NCBI GenBank assembly: GCA_023512835.1
Contig: CM042085.1
Coordinates: 5,303,989 to 5,367,988 of the forward strand
Reading direction: 5' to 3'
DNA from: Taxillus chinensis
Lineage: Eukaryota; Streptophyta; Magnoliopsida; Santalales; Loranthaceae
Length of the DNA: 64,000 bases
The translations under genes and the position numbers were made by a program. This document shows, piece after piece, positions 12,001-34,000 of the stretch. The stretch's first letter is position 1; the number at the start of each line of letters is the position of its first letter. The notes beneath the pieces are model-generated. The model saw nothing but the letters and a program-made list of their open reading frames with translations, ran no database searches and was not told the origin of the DNA.

Positions 12001-15000
12001 ATGATTTTACTTAACCTACTTAACTTTAGTTAACTTCTCAACCTTCTCTCTCCTCACAGTCACCCCCCTCTCCTCTACAGCCTTTTACTTAGTTTGTGTT
12101 CGATTGGTGACATTCCGACCTTGTGTAGCCATGTATCTTCCACGTGATCGTGCTTACTCCAAGTGACTTGTGCCATTTTGGTTTCTCCTTTGCTTTGTGG
12201 AACTCGCAACCCTCTCTTTTTTTTGCCTTAGTTTGATCCAGTACTCTTTGTTCCAGCTCCTATGTGTCTAACTCACATCCCATTCCCGATCAGAGAAATA
12301 TCCTATTGTCTTATCCATCCATATAAAGGAATGTGTTGAGAGGGAAACCCAAGGTACATTAAGAAAACAATTTAGAAAGCTCATCTATTTTAAGTTTTTT
12401 CATTTTATATAAACCTGTTTATCTCTTTGATTTATCTTCCTTACAATTATGTTAGTTTTATTCATTTCTATCACTAATTGTGGCTCAATATTAAGCTCTT
12501 TCCCTTCTTTATCTATGCTTGTGTTTTGTGTATTGAGCTAGTTGTTGAAGTCTCCGCATAATGACAACCCAAGTGTCCCAATAAGACGATCATCATATGT
12601 AACCTTAGTGCCCCTCCAACTGTTTTCCATTTGCCACCTTTTCCCAAAGTATGGCCCGAATTGTCGTACTAGTGGAGTAGTTTGAGGCGAAGAGAAGAGT
12701 TTGCACCTGATTTACCAGTTGATTGGCTACGCCAAGCACACTACTGTTGGTCGCATTGAGGAAGCCAATACCTCAGCCTTGCTAGAATCCCAATCATCGC
12801 CTCCCCACGAGATGCCTAGGATCAAATCGGGGGTGAAAGAAGAGGAGCACACATTGCACGGGGTAGAGGTGGAATAATGTGAGTCACATTAAAGAGGAAC
12901 TCGAGTGTTGAAATGGTGATTTTGGTTGTCTCTTGCTTTTTTCTTTAGGGTTTGTGGATTTTAGTAGGGCAAAACAAGATCTATAGATAAACCATGGTTA
13001 ACTAGATTAAATAAACTGTGTGTGTGTGTCCATATCTAGGGTTGCCATGTTTTTGTGTTAGAGGAATTTCCTCTGGCCTGTGTTGGAGGTAATTTTTTGA
13101 AAAAATTGATGGAGAAATGCAATAGCATTGAGGAGAACATAGATGGCAACAACAAGGGTGGCAGCAAAAACTTTCAAAAACTACTAAATCAATTTAATAT
13201 GAAATTAATTAAATCTTTGTAGATTACAAGACACTTGACAACGCTATATGTTGACAAGTTCTTGAATTGAATACTTGTCTCCAAAATAAATTGATTTGCT
13301 CTTTAAAACACAATCTCATCATTTCGTGTCAAATGACAAAATGAATTACCTTTGATAAAACTCATAAAAGTAACACAACTACATATTCAGCTATACAAAG
13401 TTTAATATAAATTAAGCTAATCTCAATTTAAAAATAAGTTATCACTAAACAAGCCAATGCAAATGAAATGAATAATAAAATGTTTGAATATTTTTTATAG
13501 TATTCATTAACGATCAAAAAATTTATGAACACCATGAATAATAATAAAATTTTTAAGTAATTATTAAAATTTTTAATAAGGTAACTTATTTATTGTTAAA
13601 AAAACATAACGTTGTACTTACATATGAGAAATACAATCAAGAGTAATGTACATAATTAATTCTTTTGCTTTGTTTATATTTCATGAAAACAGTCTCAACT
13701 GAGTGTAATTCAAAATATAAAGTTATTCAATTGGACTATATTATTGGTATTTAATATATTTAAATAATTATTAAATAAATTTGAAATAATAATTTCATTT
13801 AATAATGATTAGTATACATATATTTATGAAATTATATATATATTAGAGCATTCACACAAGCTCTATCTTATCTATCCCTATTTTGATGAATGAACAGTAA
13901 AAACTTAAAGATATTTAAGAAATTGCATACATCAGGTCCTCCATTTCTATCTCTATATAATAAATTATAATTTTTATTTTATATTTAATACTTTTTTAAT
14001 CTCATCTATTTATTATAACTAATTAGAAATACACATATAACAAGAAATATATTAAACAAAATATTTAGATGATAAATAGTAATCCCTCAAATATGGAGAT
14101 TCTCTCTCCATATATTTAAATTTATTTTCTAAATTTTAGAGTTTGAAGAATCTGATGTATGATATTTTTTCTTAAATTTTAAATTTTTTTTAAACTGCTC
14201 TTATACCTAATATTTGATTTGCTAATTATTCCGACGTCATACATTCGTATTTATATTCCTGAACAAAAACTATTGTTTCCGAACAACAAAAAATTCTTGT
14301 TTGCCAATGATGCTATTCATTAATCGAGGTCGAAATTGTTCATCAACGGTTCATAGTAAACCAATATACGAGGCTCGAACTTTAAAACCAAGCCGGGGCA
14401 AATTTAATTTCCATTTTAATCCTGATGAATTTCCCCAACGAACCATGGGATATCGTTCCATTTTCTTTTTCCATAACCACCAAAATTGGTGTCACATGCA
14501 CTGCACGGGAAGTATATTTGTTGATTTATGTCATAAATGCATGCCAACAACAAGACAATGGCACAGCAAAAAGTAGTTCTATTAGAATATTCATATTAAT
14601 TCCTTCGATTTTTTTTTTAAAAACATTTTAAAAATGAATTTAAATTTTAAAAAATAAAAATAAATTAAGAAAGATTAATATTTATCTTTTAACTATTTTT
14701 TATATAAATAAAAAATATAATTTAAAAATAAAAATATTAAATAATATATCACTTATGTCATAAAAATTATGAAGTTAATTAGAAATATTTAAGAAAGCTT
14801 TGGTTCAAGGTGAATCTCTCCGTAAAAACAAGGCGAGCATTACAAAAGTATTTCTCTTAAACAGAAACATTGCAGATAGATTTGGTTCAAGAACAAGGTA
14901 TGCATTACAAAGCAAACATATCAACATCTCATAAACCCCACGCCACAACCACAACAAATTTTTTTCTTTCTGACAAACAACGTAAAGCCATCAGGCAGAA

Positions 15001-15034
15001 TAGAACCATCATATGAAGTGATACTTCAACACAG

Positions 15035-15036
<2 letters not shown>
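9028..15036. other. Intergenic region with MITE-like AT-rich repeats
   Basis: This 6-kb gap separates the divergent side of ENODL from the 3' end of beta-tubulin. At 9246-9720 the two ends are roughly inverted copies (TTTGAAAATAAAATTATTT against a complement reading TTTGTTTTTAAAAATAAAAT), suggesting a small non-autonomous DNA element. A Tourist-like element at 13843-14203 is listed separately. A moderately GC-rich patch at 11000-11410 and another at about 12550-12880 show no frame I can defend. The rest is AT-rich and I see nothing in it. Confidence 0.5.
13843..14203. mobile_element. Putative Tourist/PIF-Harbinger-like MITE
   Basis: The left end reads TTAGAGCATTCACAC and the right end reads AAACTGCTCTTA. 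This gives a short inverted GAGCA terminus flanked on both sides by TTA, the target-site duplication expected of PIF/Harbinger elements. The interior (about 355 bp) is AT-rich and non-coding, as in MITEs. The inverted repeats are short, so the call is tentative. Confidence 0.45.

Positions 15037-15094
<58 letters not shown>
15037..15094. repeat. (CT)n microsatellite touching the beta-tubulin stop codon
   Basis: About 29 CT units; in the transcript it reads (GA)n. It starts right after the tandem stops TAA TGA of the tubulin gene, so it makes up the first 55-60 bases of the 3' UTR. Confidence 0.97.
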
Positions 15095-17801
<2,707 letters not shown>

Positions 17802-17810
17802 TTTTGTTTT

Positions 17811-18459
17811 CTGAAACCAAAATCACGAGTCAGAATTAGAGGCATACAATTCCACGTCTTCACTGTAAATTGAAATTTCTATGCAAATAAATGCTCGGCT
17901 TTCGAAATCCCCATCGTTAAGTATAAGCAAAAACATGTTTCCGTTTATTAACAAAAAATAACAGACCCATATAAAATCGTGTAATAAATTAAAATATAAC
18001 AACTGTAAGGACAAAACCAGCAATGTTTCAGTAAGCGTAACAGCAACGCAAAACCAGAAAGCACAAACGACAAGCACTGACTAGAAATGTTGCACTAAAT
18101 AGCACAGAGCTGACACCGCCGTATAGATTCTACAATTTCAAACCAAAAAAACCACAAAATAGTGCTCGTTTGCCTATACATACATATATATATATATATA
18201 TATATTGGAGTTACGAATCTAAGAGCACCATTGTCGCAATTGAAGAAGCAGAAGCAATCGTTTTATCAGAACTAACGAAATAGGCGATTCGTAAGAAGAA
18301 GAAAAACACAAAACGAGCCGGATCCGAAGATTTTCCCTCACTTTCCTAATTTTTCAGCTACCTTCTCAACAAACAATCAATCAATCAATCAATCAAACAC
18401 AAATCACGCGTGCCTGAACATCAAGAACAAGAGACCAGAGAAAGAGAACGAACACTTAC
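17811..18459 (-). other. Leader (5' UTR) intron of beta-tubulin
   Basis: On the minus strand a strong donor (TTTCCT|GTAAGT, GT at 18459) and acceptor (TTTGGTTTCAG|A, AG at 17812-17811) bound 649 bp just 9 bases upstream of the ATG. Plant tubulin genes often carry such leader introns, which can enhance expression. It contains a TA microsatellite (about 18183-18206) and a TCAA repeat (about 18376-18396). It was not confirmed by transcript data. Confidence 0.75.
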
Positions 18460-18576
18460 AGGAAACAAGCGCTGCGAAGAACAATCGGCTCGCGCGAGAG
18501 CTCGAGCTCTAACCCGATCCCGATCGATCTGAGGATCTGAGAGAGACGACGTAAGCGTGGCTTCTGGAAATGGGGG

Positions 18577-18582
18577 TTTTAT
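18577..18582 (-). promoter_or_regulatory. Candidate TATA element of beta-tubulin
   Basis: The minus strand reads CCATAAAACC here, about 120 bp upstream of the leader-intron donor. A pyrimidine-rich initiator-like stretch (GTCTCTCTCAG) follows about 30 bp downstream, which is the expected TATA-to-start spacing. This is inferred from position and composition only. Confidence 0.45.
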
Positions 18583-18682
18583 GGACTCGGAGGGTGGTTG
18601 CGTCGGGGGGAGTGTGAGATCGGACGCTCAGCGTTGCTTCCCTCCTCTTTCTCGTCGGGCTGCTGGTAGCCGTCGGATGATC

Positions 18683-18741
18683 ACTGATTTTAATAATAAA
18701 AACAAACTGAAAATATATGGGTGGAGCTGATGCGCGTCATG

Positions 18742-18775
<34 letters not shown>

Positions 18776-21700
18776 GGAACGTTTTGACGATTACCGCGCC
18801 AACTACAAATGTTCCCCTCGGTGACGTATGGCCGCCAACCGGTTGGCTCCCCCTTCGTTTTTCAAATAATTTCCATTTTAAACAACTTTTTGGGAGTGAC
18901 TTGGGAAGGTTAGTATGAATCATGAAACATGATGACGTGTATTAGTGTATGTATCGGTGGAATTTGGAAGGACTATAAATTAATTTCCGCACTGATTTAC
19001 AACTAACCCTGTTTCCATAGAAAACATTAGATTATACCTAGTTAACAAATGTTTATATCTATATATATATAATTCAAGAGTTTCAATTATTTAACCGGAT
19101 GAATTAACCGGCATGTGAATCATATTTTATTTTATTTTTTATATTAATCAACTACGAATATAATTATAATACATCATTCGACTATTATTTTTATTAATTT
19201 AATTAACTCATTCGATTAAAAATGTTTATTCATAATTCAAGACCAAGCAACTGACTTTGCGATCAATCATGTTGAATTAAACTTAGAATAGGAGTGTAAA
19301 ACGTGCTGAGCCGGTCTGGCTCGTAACCCGTTTAGATCTATATTTTTTACTAACCAAAAATAGAATGGTTTCAGACCAACTCATTTTTAGAAGTAAATTC
19401 TAGTTTTTTTAGTATAGTGATAAATTGAAAAACAAATATAAATTATTTTATGAATGCAAAATCAAAATAAAATCTTAATAATACACATGAATTATATTCG
19501 CCTATGTAAAATATATTCAATATGTTAACAAATCTTTTCATATATACTAATCAAATCTCATTAATAGATCCTTAACATTAAAGACAGTTGATACGAATTC
19601 AACAAAAACATTATTAGAATTGTACAATTAATAGATACAATAAGTTTCTTTTAAAAGTAAATTTTAAACTGTTACTAGTTTTCATCATAAAAAATAAAAA
19701 CGTTTTTAAAGTATTTTTTTTAGATAATCAATTCATAAAATAAGTAAAAATAGTCTTTCAAAATTAATATTAAACTGTGCCATATTACTTATTATTACAT
19801 AATATGTTGATAATTGATTACTCCTTCCTTGAACTTATTTTTCAAATATTTTACACGTCAACTTGATTTAGTTTCATGCTACCTACGTATTGCACATTAT
19901 AATGGTGTGTTTAATTCCACATGGAGGTGCAGTGCATTGTTGTTACCGTTTATTGAATATTGATTGACTAGCAGTGGGGAGTGAAGTGTAGTATTGCTAG
20001 ATTCAAGGCTAGCATGTTCACTTTTGGTCGTGTACTGATGATATAGGCTGGAAAAATCGGAGACAGGGACAGAGTACACGTCACACATGAGTAATGACAG
20101 AGAGAGGCTGTAATATAATGTAATGTAAGACGCCCAGCTGCCCCATGTGACCAGCCAGCAACCTCACTCCCAGATCTGGTTTATAGGATTTGGGGTACCT
20201 TTCGCTTGTGGAGTCGTGTTCCCGTGGCCACAAGCCTGCACCTGCACAGCCGCACTAACTTTGTTTGCTTACACCTTGAGCAAGCCATCTTCATCTTGAC
20301 AAAAACTGACATCGATATGTCAAAAATTAAAGCAAGAAACACTATATATATATATATATAGAGACAGATATCCCGCATTATTAAAATAATCTCAGGGGAC
20401 AATTATCTAAACGGAAACAAACGTGTGTGAGCCCCGCGGGGGCTTGTCCTGTTGTCCAGGTTATAATAATAATAACAATAAAGAAGATGCATGAGCCCTG
20501 AATGTCGGAAGAGGTGTCATAATATGAAAAATATATTAAAATATTATTTACCATTTGTATGCTAAATCGGTATTCGTGAATTAAATTAATTCATCGGCGA
20601 AAATTTCTCGCTGAACGTAATAATAAAATAATTACCGAATAAATATACAAATTATTTTATTTTTTTAAAATTAATAAATAATATCCATAATATCAGATTT
20701 TCTATAAAAATTTATTTTCTCATATTTTTTTTTTAAAATTAAAATCATAAAATTATTTCTACAGCAAATAGAGTTATACAGTATTTTTTAATATATTAAA
20801 AAGTACTATTTTACTTCATATAATTATTAAATTATATATAAAAAAATTTCTCTTACTTTTCTCTTTCACATTTCTATCAAGTAAAAATAATTTTAAAAAT
20901 CTATTATGATATATATTTATATAAAAAAACAAAAAATAATTTAAATATATAATTTTTTTAAAAAAAATTAAGTGTCTAATGATAGTGCTCTAGACGATGG
21001 TATTGTAAGTACAAATCATGTGTTTGATAAAACGGTAGAAAAAATAGGGTAGAAAACAAATATTTGATTGATATAAAAAAGATATTTTTATAATTTGATG
21101 GGGCTAGAAAAAAATCTGGGAAAAAATTAATATCATTTAAAAAATACAATTTTATCTATATATATATAATTATATAAATTTATATAATAAGCAAAACATA
21201 ATAATTTTATAATTTTAATAATTTTTTTACAGTAAATTCTATCATTTTAATTGTTATAAAAATAATATTACTTGTCACAACCACCCTTCCAGTTAAATGA
21301 AAGAAATTATACAACTATGAAAAGAAGTCCTTGATTAAAGGTACTCAACGAGTCAATTGGTTCATGAATAGTTCGGAATCAATTTGCAAAAAACTCGATT
21401 CCTTACTCATTTTGAACGAACTCATGCCCGAACTCAAGCTTACGTTGTTATATGAATTAATTTGCTTATATTAATACTAAATTTAATAATTGATGGTAGA
21501 TAAGTTAATATTATATTTTAAAATTAATTTAAATAAATTAAATTTTATATTTTAAATTCAAACAAGCTCATAGAAAACTCCTAAATAAGTCTTAGCCCAA
21601 GCCTGATTTATGCTGCCCCACACTAATAACATGTTTGATAAGGAAAGAAATCAACATAAGAAGTCCAAGCCTAATAGCATGTTGAATAGCATGTTTTAAA

Positions 21701-22039
21701 TTTTATATTTTAAATTCAAACAAGCTCATAGAAAACTCCTAAATAATCCCTAGCTCAAGCCTGATTTAACGCTGCCCTGCACTCGAATTCGTGAAATTTT
21801 AAACACTAACAGCCCTGGCATACGGTTTCAACTATAAATTTTCATACAAGTGAGGCGGAGCCACATTACTGATTACTCTCCAAACATATGGTAAGGTGTA
21901 GCAACCAAAAGGAAAAAAAGCAAATCCAATATATTCCAACTTAAAAAAAAAAAAAAAACACCACCAAAAGGCTCACAGCTGCAAGCTTCTCCGGCTAATA
22001 GAATTCCTATACGGGTTATCAGTTCACCTATATCGCTTA
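18683..22039. other. Intergenic, AT-rich, no gene seen
   Basis: This gap lies between the tubulin promoter and the 3' end of the YIP4-type gene. It contains a long T run (18741-18767), a TA microsatellite (20342-20360) and an 85-bp direct repeat listed separately. The rest is AT-rich. No frame has coding character and no tRNA-like promoter boxes were found. Confidence 0.6.
21540..21782. repeat. Direct repeat, two ~85-bp copies 156 bp apart
   Basis: Copies at about 21540-21625 and 21697-21782 share AAATTCAAACAAGCTCATAG, the following AAAACTCCTAAATAA and a CAAGCCTGATTTA block. A few substitutions separate them. It looks like a fragment duplicated within an old repeat; no terminal structure is visible. 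Confidence 0.85.
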
Positions 22040-28770
<6,731 letters not shown>

Positions 28771-31039
28771 TTTCTTGGGTAAGGAACTTTCCCGAGAAAA
28801 TCGGAGGATTGCAAGCCAAAGTTTTAGCCCCCCCAAAAATAAAATAAATGGACAAAAAATAGGTTTAACGGGCTTTTTTCATTTTTTGGGAGGGCTAAAA
28901 TCGCTTTGCTTTAATTTGCACTTTAAAAATCATTAATCAGCAACTTAAACCACAATTTATCCCGCATTTGACCCTTAAATCTGCAACTTTATACTTTAAA
29001 CTAAAATTTACCATAGCATTAAAACGGCAGGCTTTCATGACTTGCTACTTCAACCATTAAAATTTATTTCTCAATGGAGGTTTGGAAAAATGCAGTGGAA
29101 GTATATAAATTGCTGAGCAGGTACAATCAGCGATGCAATATTTTTGTGTCTTTGATTGACGTAAAAAAAGTCATATCAATAAATTTTATGATGTGTTCTA
29201 TTTTTTTCCGTCCAGATTTACCGTTTGAGTCTCCTTCATACCTCCTTCGCTCTCTTTCTATCTATCTCAAATGTAGTATCTCAAATGTAGTGTGTTAGAC
29301 ATTAAATTTTAAGTAATTTTACTGACATAACAATTGCCACATCAGTCGAAGATGCAAATAAAACACAACGTTTGCAAATAAAATTTTTCATAAACTAATT
29401 TATAACTACTTAAAATATTATAATAATTAATATTATGTATATATATATATATATTAATTATTAAGCGAAGAGAAAGCGAATCAGACAATCAGTTTAAAAA
29501 AACAAAACCACTTGCCTATAATCATAGTGTTCTCTCGTATATATTTAATATTTATGTAATTTAACCATTAAATTTTAAAACTTTTAATATTTTGATTTGC
29601 TATTCAATATCATTTAAACTGCTGTTGGTGCCTTAGAGTTCGATAACAATTTAAACCATATATTATATTTTATTAGAAATATGTTAATTTAGATTGGATT
29701 TCTTTGTTATTTTGAAATTATATATATTTGTCATTATCTCTCATTATATCACTTAAATTTGATAATTTGATAATAATTAATAATAGTTAAAACATAGATA
29801 TGTATTTTTGTTTTCCGAGTACATAAAATAATGCAATAAAAATTGATCTTGAAAAATGAGTGACCAAAATGGGGAAAAAAAGTATAACAAGCACACACGT
29901 TTAATTATTGCAAACAGTAATTACCTTGATAAACTGTCAAAACAATAAATTTGTATACCATTTGCACCGCAGTTGCCTATTAATTAAAAAAAGCCCCATT
30001 TGAATGTTCAGCCACGCTGTCACGGTTGGCAACTGGTGACTTTGACCCCCATGCTGATATTGACGTTAAATATTTACTTTCATATTTGCATTTAATAATC
30101 ATGCAGTGGATAATCATTGTAGGTATTGACATGGGAGGAGCAAATGAAATGGTAAATTCAGACACTAGCTTCCAGGCTTCAGCTTTCAGTTGAACTTGTG
30201 GAATGGTGGGGAAGATGCAGGCCCCCTGGATTGAGAAGATTGCAGCACCGTTTTGTACGTAAGTGTGATGCGATCCCAGAAAAGCATACATATGCTGGAT
30301 ATTTTAAAAGGCATATTGGAAAACAAAAAACAAGGAGCATATTGTTTTTTTAAAATTTTCGTTTTTAAAATATAATAATTATTTTTTAATGCAAAAAATA
30401 TAAAATTTAAATTAATTAAAAATTACTCTCAACTTAAAAAATAAAAATAATATTTTATTATTTTTAATATTTAATATTTAAAAATAACCATTACATCTTA
30501 AAAACAAAAACATAAATCAGCTACATGTACCCATAATTCCCGCCATTCATTCGTTTGTTGGCCTTCGCTTAATAATAATAAGATATCACAGGGAGGGAGG
30601 GAAGGAGGGGAGGGAGGGAGAGATGGCCAAAAAAGGAAACAAAAAAAGGCACCCTTATATTCATGAATCAGAAGCTCGTGCCAACATGGCATGGATGTTT
30701 AATACCAAATTCAAGAAAGACTACACACCCATAGAGCGCATAAAATGTCATCTATGAATGCCATGAGCATCCCAAAAGTAAGAGTGTTAATATTTTATCA
30801 CCTGCTGAATAAACAAATTAAAAACAAAACCGGGAAATCAAAGCTCCCAGAATGGAGGAAGATTTTGTACACAGGCAAAAAAGAAAAAGGCAAATAAAAA
30901 GGATGCCTTGGTTAGGACAGGGAAAAAAGAAGAAGAAGACACAAACAGCTATGGATATCATCCACTACCTAATACTCTCCAAAACTTACAAAATGCGTGA
31001 TATATATATATATATAGCAGAGGTTCTGTGTAGTTTCAG
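28771..31039. other. Intergenic region between SCAB1 3' end and YIP4 5' end
   Basis: Both flanking genes are on the minus strand, so this holds the YIP4 promoter side and the SCAB1 3' flank. It is AT-rich, with a TA repeat (about 29435-29455), a GGGA-rich purine tract (about 30591-30622) and an AT-rich foldback with GTTTTTAAAA-type ends at about 30337-30510 that may be a small MITE. No gene is seen. Confidence 0.55.
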
Positions 31040-34000
31040 TCAAATCCCTAGGGGAGTTCTGTCATCGGGCCCAGCAAGAACAATCTACCATTTTAAAGAT
31101 CAGCAATCAATGAGTTTTGTACTAAATCATGAAAAGCACAGCAATAGAATAGATACATAATGAACAATGTGTAAAGGTGGGCACGCATCAGTGTGACCTT
31201 GACTCAGAAGATAGAGATTCTTACATTACAGTCAAAAGCAACCCTTCTTGCAAGCATAATGGCAGCATTGCGTTCTCTCTCTGATTCAAATGCTAACACA
31301 AAGGAAAGCTCACTGTTGGCTTTCCAAAACAGCGCCTGAGCAGCAGCATTCCCACCACCTCTAACCCCACACAACTTCAAAAGAAAGATGACGAGTCAAA
31401 AGTGGGTTCTTAAGTTTTTTTTTTTTTGAAATTTAATCATAATTCATTCTTCACTATAAGAGTCAAAATAAAATATAAAACGAAGATTGTCTAACTAGTA
31501 ACTAGAGAGATATTATATTTGTTTCTTATTTCTCTTTCCAGGCAACAACATTAGTTACCAAAATTCCTAGAAGCATACTCCCTTGAATGAACTCTGAAAT
31601 TCTACTAGAAAATAGGATACATCTTTGAAGCATTCACAACAGACCAACACCACACCCTTGAATGAACACCACATCCTAGAAGCATACTCCCTTGAATGAA
31701 CTCTTAAATTATACTAGAAAATAGGATATATCTTTCAAGCATTCACAACAGACCAACACCACACCCCAAGTGATCTAGAAGGCGTTGGCATAAATGACTA
31801 GTGTCAAGAATCAACTTGTGTCCTTAACAGGAAAAGGTATCAAAGGTGTCCTGTATGGCACCAAGATGGATCTAAATAAGATCTCATCCAATCCCACGTC
31901 GCACATATGTCATACACATACTATATATAACTTCAAATAATTGCTCCAATTAGATCAATTGCTAACAGCACTTCACACTTAGTCCTTAAAATAGAAACCT
32001 TCCTACAATTATGTAGTGGATGCAGAATTAAGAAACTCAGTCATAGGCCATTTTTCCACATGATATCATACATATAACTGTTCAAGTCCATTTCAAAATC
32101 ATTGATGCATTGAATGTTATTTTGTTGTGTCTGGGTGTAGGGGAATAAAAAGGCACTTAATCCATGATACCTGCATTGATGTAGAATAGTATTCTTTAGC
32201 AATTGCTGACTTCCCTTTACAAAGTTTCATCCGCATCCTTCCTACATGAAGTACATGAATAGACTCTGATGGATGATTTGTGCCGTTCATCTGGGATATC
32301 ACAACCTAAAAATTAAAAACAAGCACCAAGAGAAATTAAGGCGTAGTTTTAGAAGATATAACAATGTGTAATTATTACCACCTTGCAGAATGCAATACAA
32401 TACATAAATGCATAACATTGTGATTTAATCAAATACATTCATAATAGAGAAAAAAATGTCTCCTAAATTTTATTTTGACATGCACTATCGGTTTCTTGAA
32501 AAAGAAAAAGAAGAAGCTTACATTGGACATTTAAGTCAGCAATCAGCAGATAATTTGAATAGGTTTGTTAACATAAGCTGAATTTTGTGTTATGTGTGAT
32601 TAATGTTACCATAAAGGTAGATAATATTGAATAGGCCTGCTAACATACATTGAATTCTGTGTCATGTTTCCGCACAAGAGTCTCTACATAACTTCCCAAA
32701 CCAGCAGCTGTTGAACAAAGTAACAAGTAGATGGGGGAAAAAAATTAGTTTTTCTAATTCTATTCACATGGAAAAAAAAAGAAGCTAAAGAAGTCTAATG
32801 ATTTTAAGATGAATAAAACATTTTAAAAAAAAACAGAAACTCCCTACTGAAAGAAGAAAATATGCATAAAAATCATTAAACAATACAATAACTATTCGCC
32901 AGAAAACAGAACACTTAGGATCAAAACCTAACCTGGATCTATTGGACCATTTGTTTTCAAAGCAACTATTTGGCCATCAAAACTGACATCAGCTTGCAAG
33001 ATTCGCCCAACATCAAAAGGCTCTGGAGCATAAACTGATTTGGTTGCCCCTGAGATAGTAAAAGTCAAATTAAACCCCCCCAAAAAAGTCTAGCATTCAG
33101 ACACAAATAAATAAAGTGGCATACCATTTAAATTTCATAGTGTGTTCATTGTATATGAATAACATAAAATACAACTTGTTTGTGCCAAATCATTTCATAC
33201 AAAAAAAAAAAGTTCTGTGTTGAACCAAAATTATTGTGCAGAATGATAAGAAGGTATTGAAGGAATGGAATTGCATACCAGAAACAGCTTCCTTTTTGTC
33301 ACCCTCTGATGATACACGGTACCACTGGATTGAACATTTTGAGAGTTCTGGAGCTGTATCAGAACAGGATCGGACACACAAACACGAACCCAATGCTTCA
33401 GAACCTTCTAATTCATAGAAATGGGACATGTCCTTTTCCCCTTTTTTTGTCACTGCCAGCTGCAAAATAAATATTACATAGCAATGACACACATTGTACC
33501 AAAAATGATTTCAGGATGCATCATGCATATATTAAAAAAATTATCAACAAACACCTATGCAATAGATGATCTATTCCTAGCCTTGATCCTACCTCCATAT
33601 TGGCATGCAGGAAAAGAAGACAGTAGAAGCATAATTCGAGTATTATCATCTAAACTTATGTTTTACAAGCCTAGCTCCATCATGTTTACAGCTCTAAATT
33701 ATCAGCTCTAATTTAGTATATTCTCTTTGTATCATGAAATTTAGCAGCAAGTCGTAAGCGATTTGACATGTCAGAATGTTTGATGTATAATATAAATTAA
33801 TCCAGAAACTAAAATCACTATCATTTCAATTTTAGAATCAAAAAATTAACAATGGAAAATTAACAGTGCGTGCTTATTTCTTTTAATTTGTGCATATGCA
33901 CACAGAAATTTGAATCTCCTATGGACAGAGCAACAGGATGCTCTTACTCCAAAATCATTCCAGTTAGGTACTTCAAAAGTGAACATAATTGGTTTTCTAA

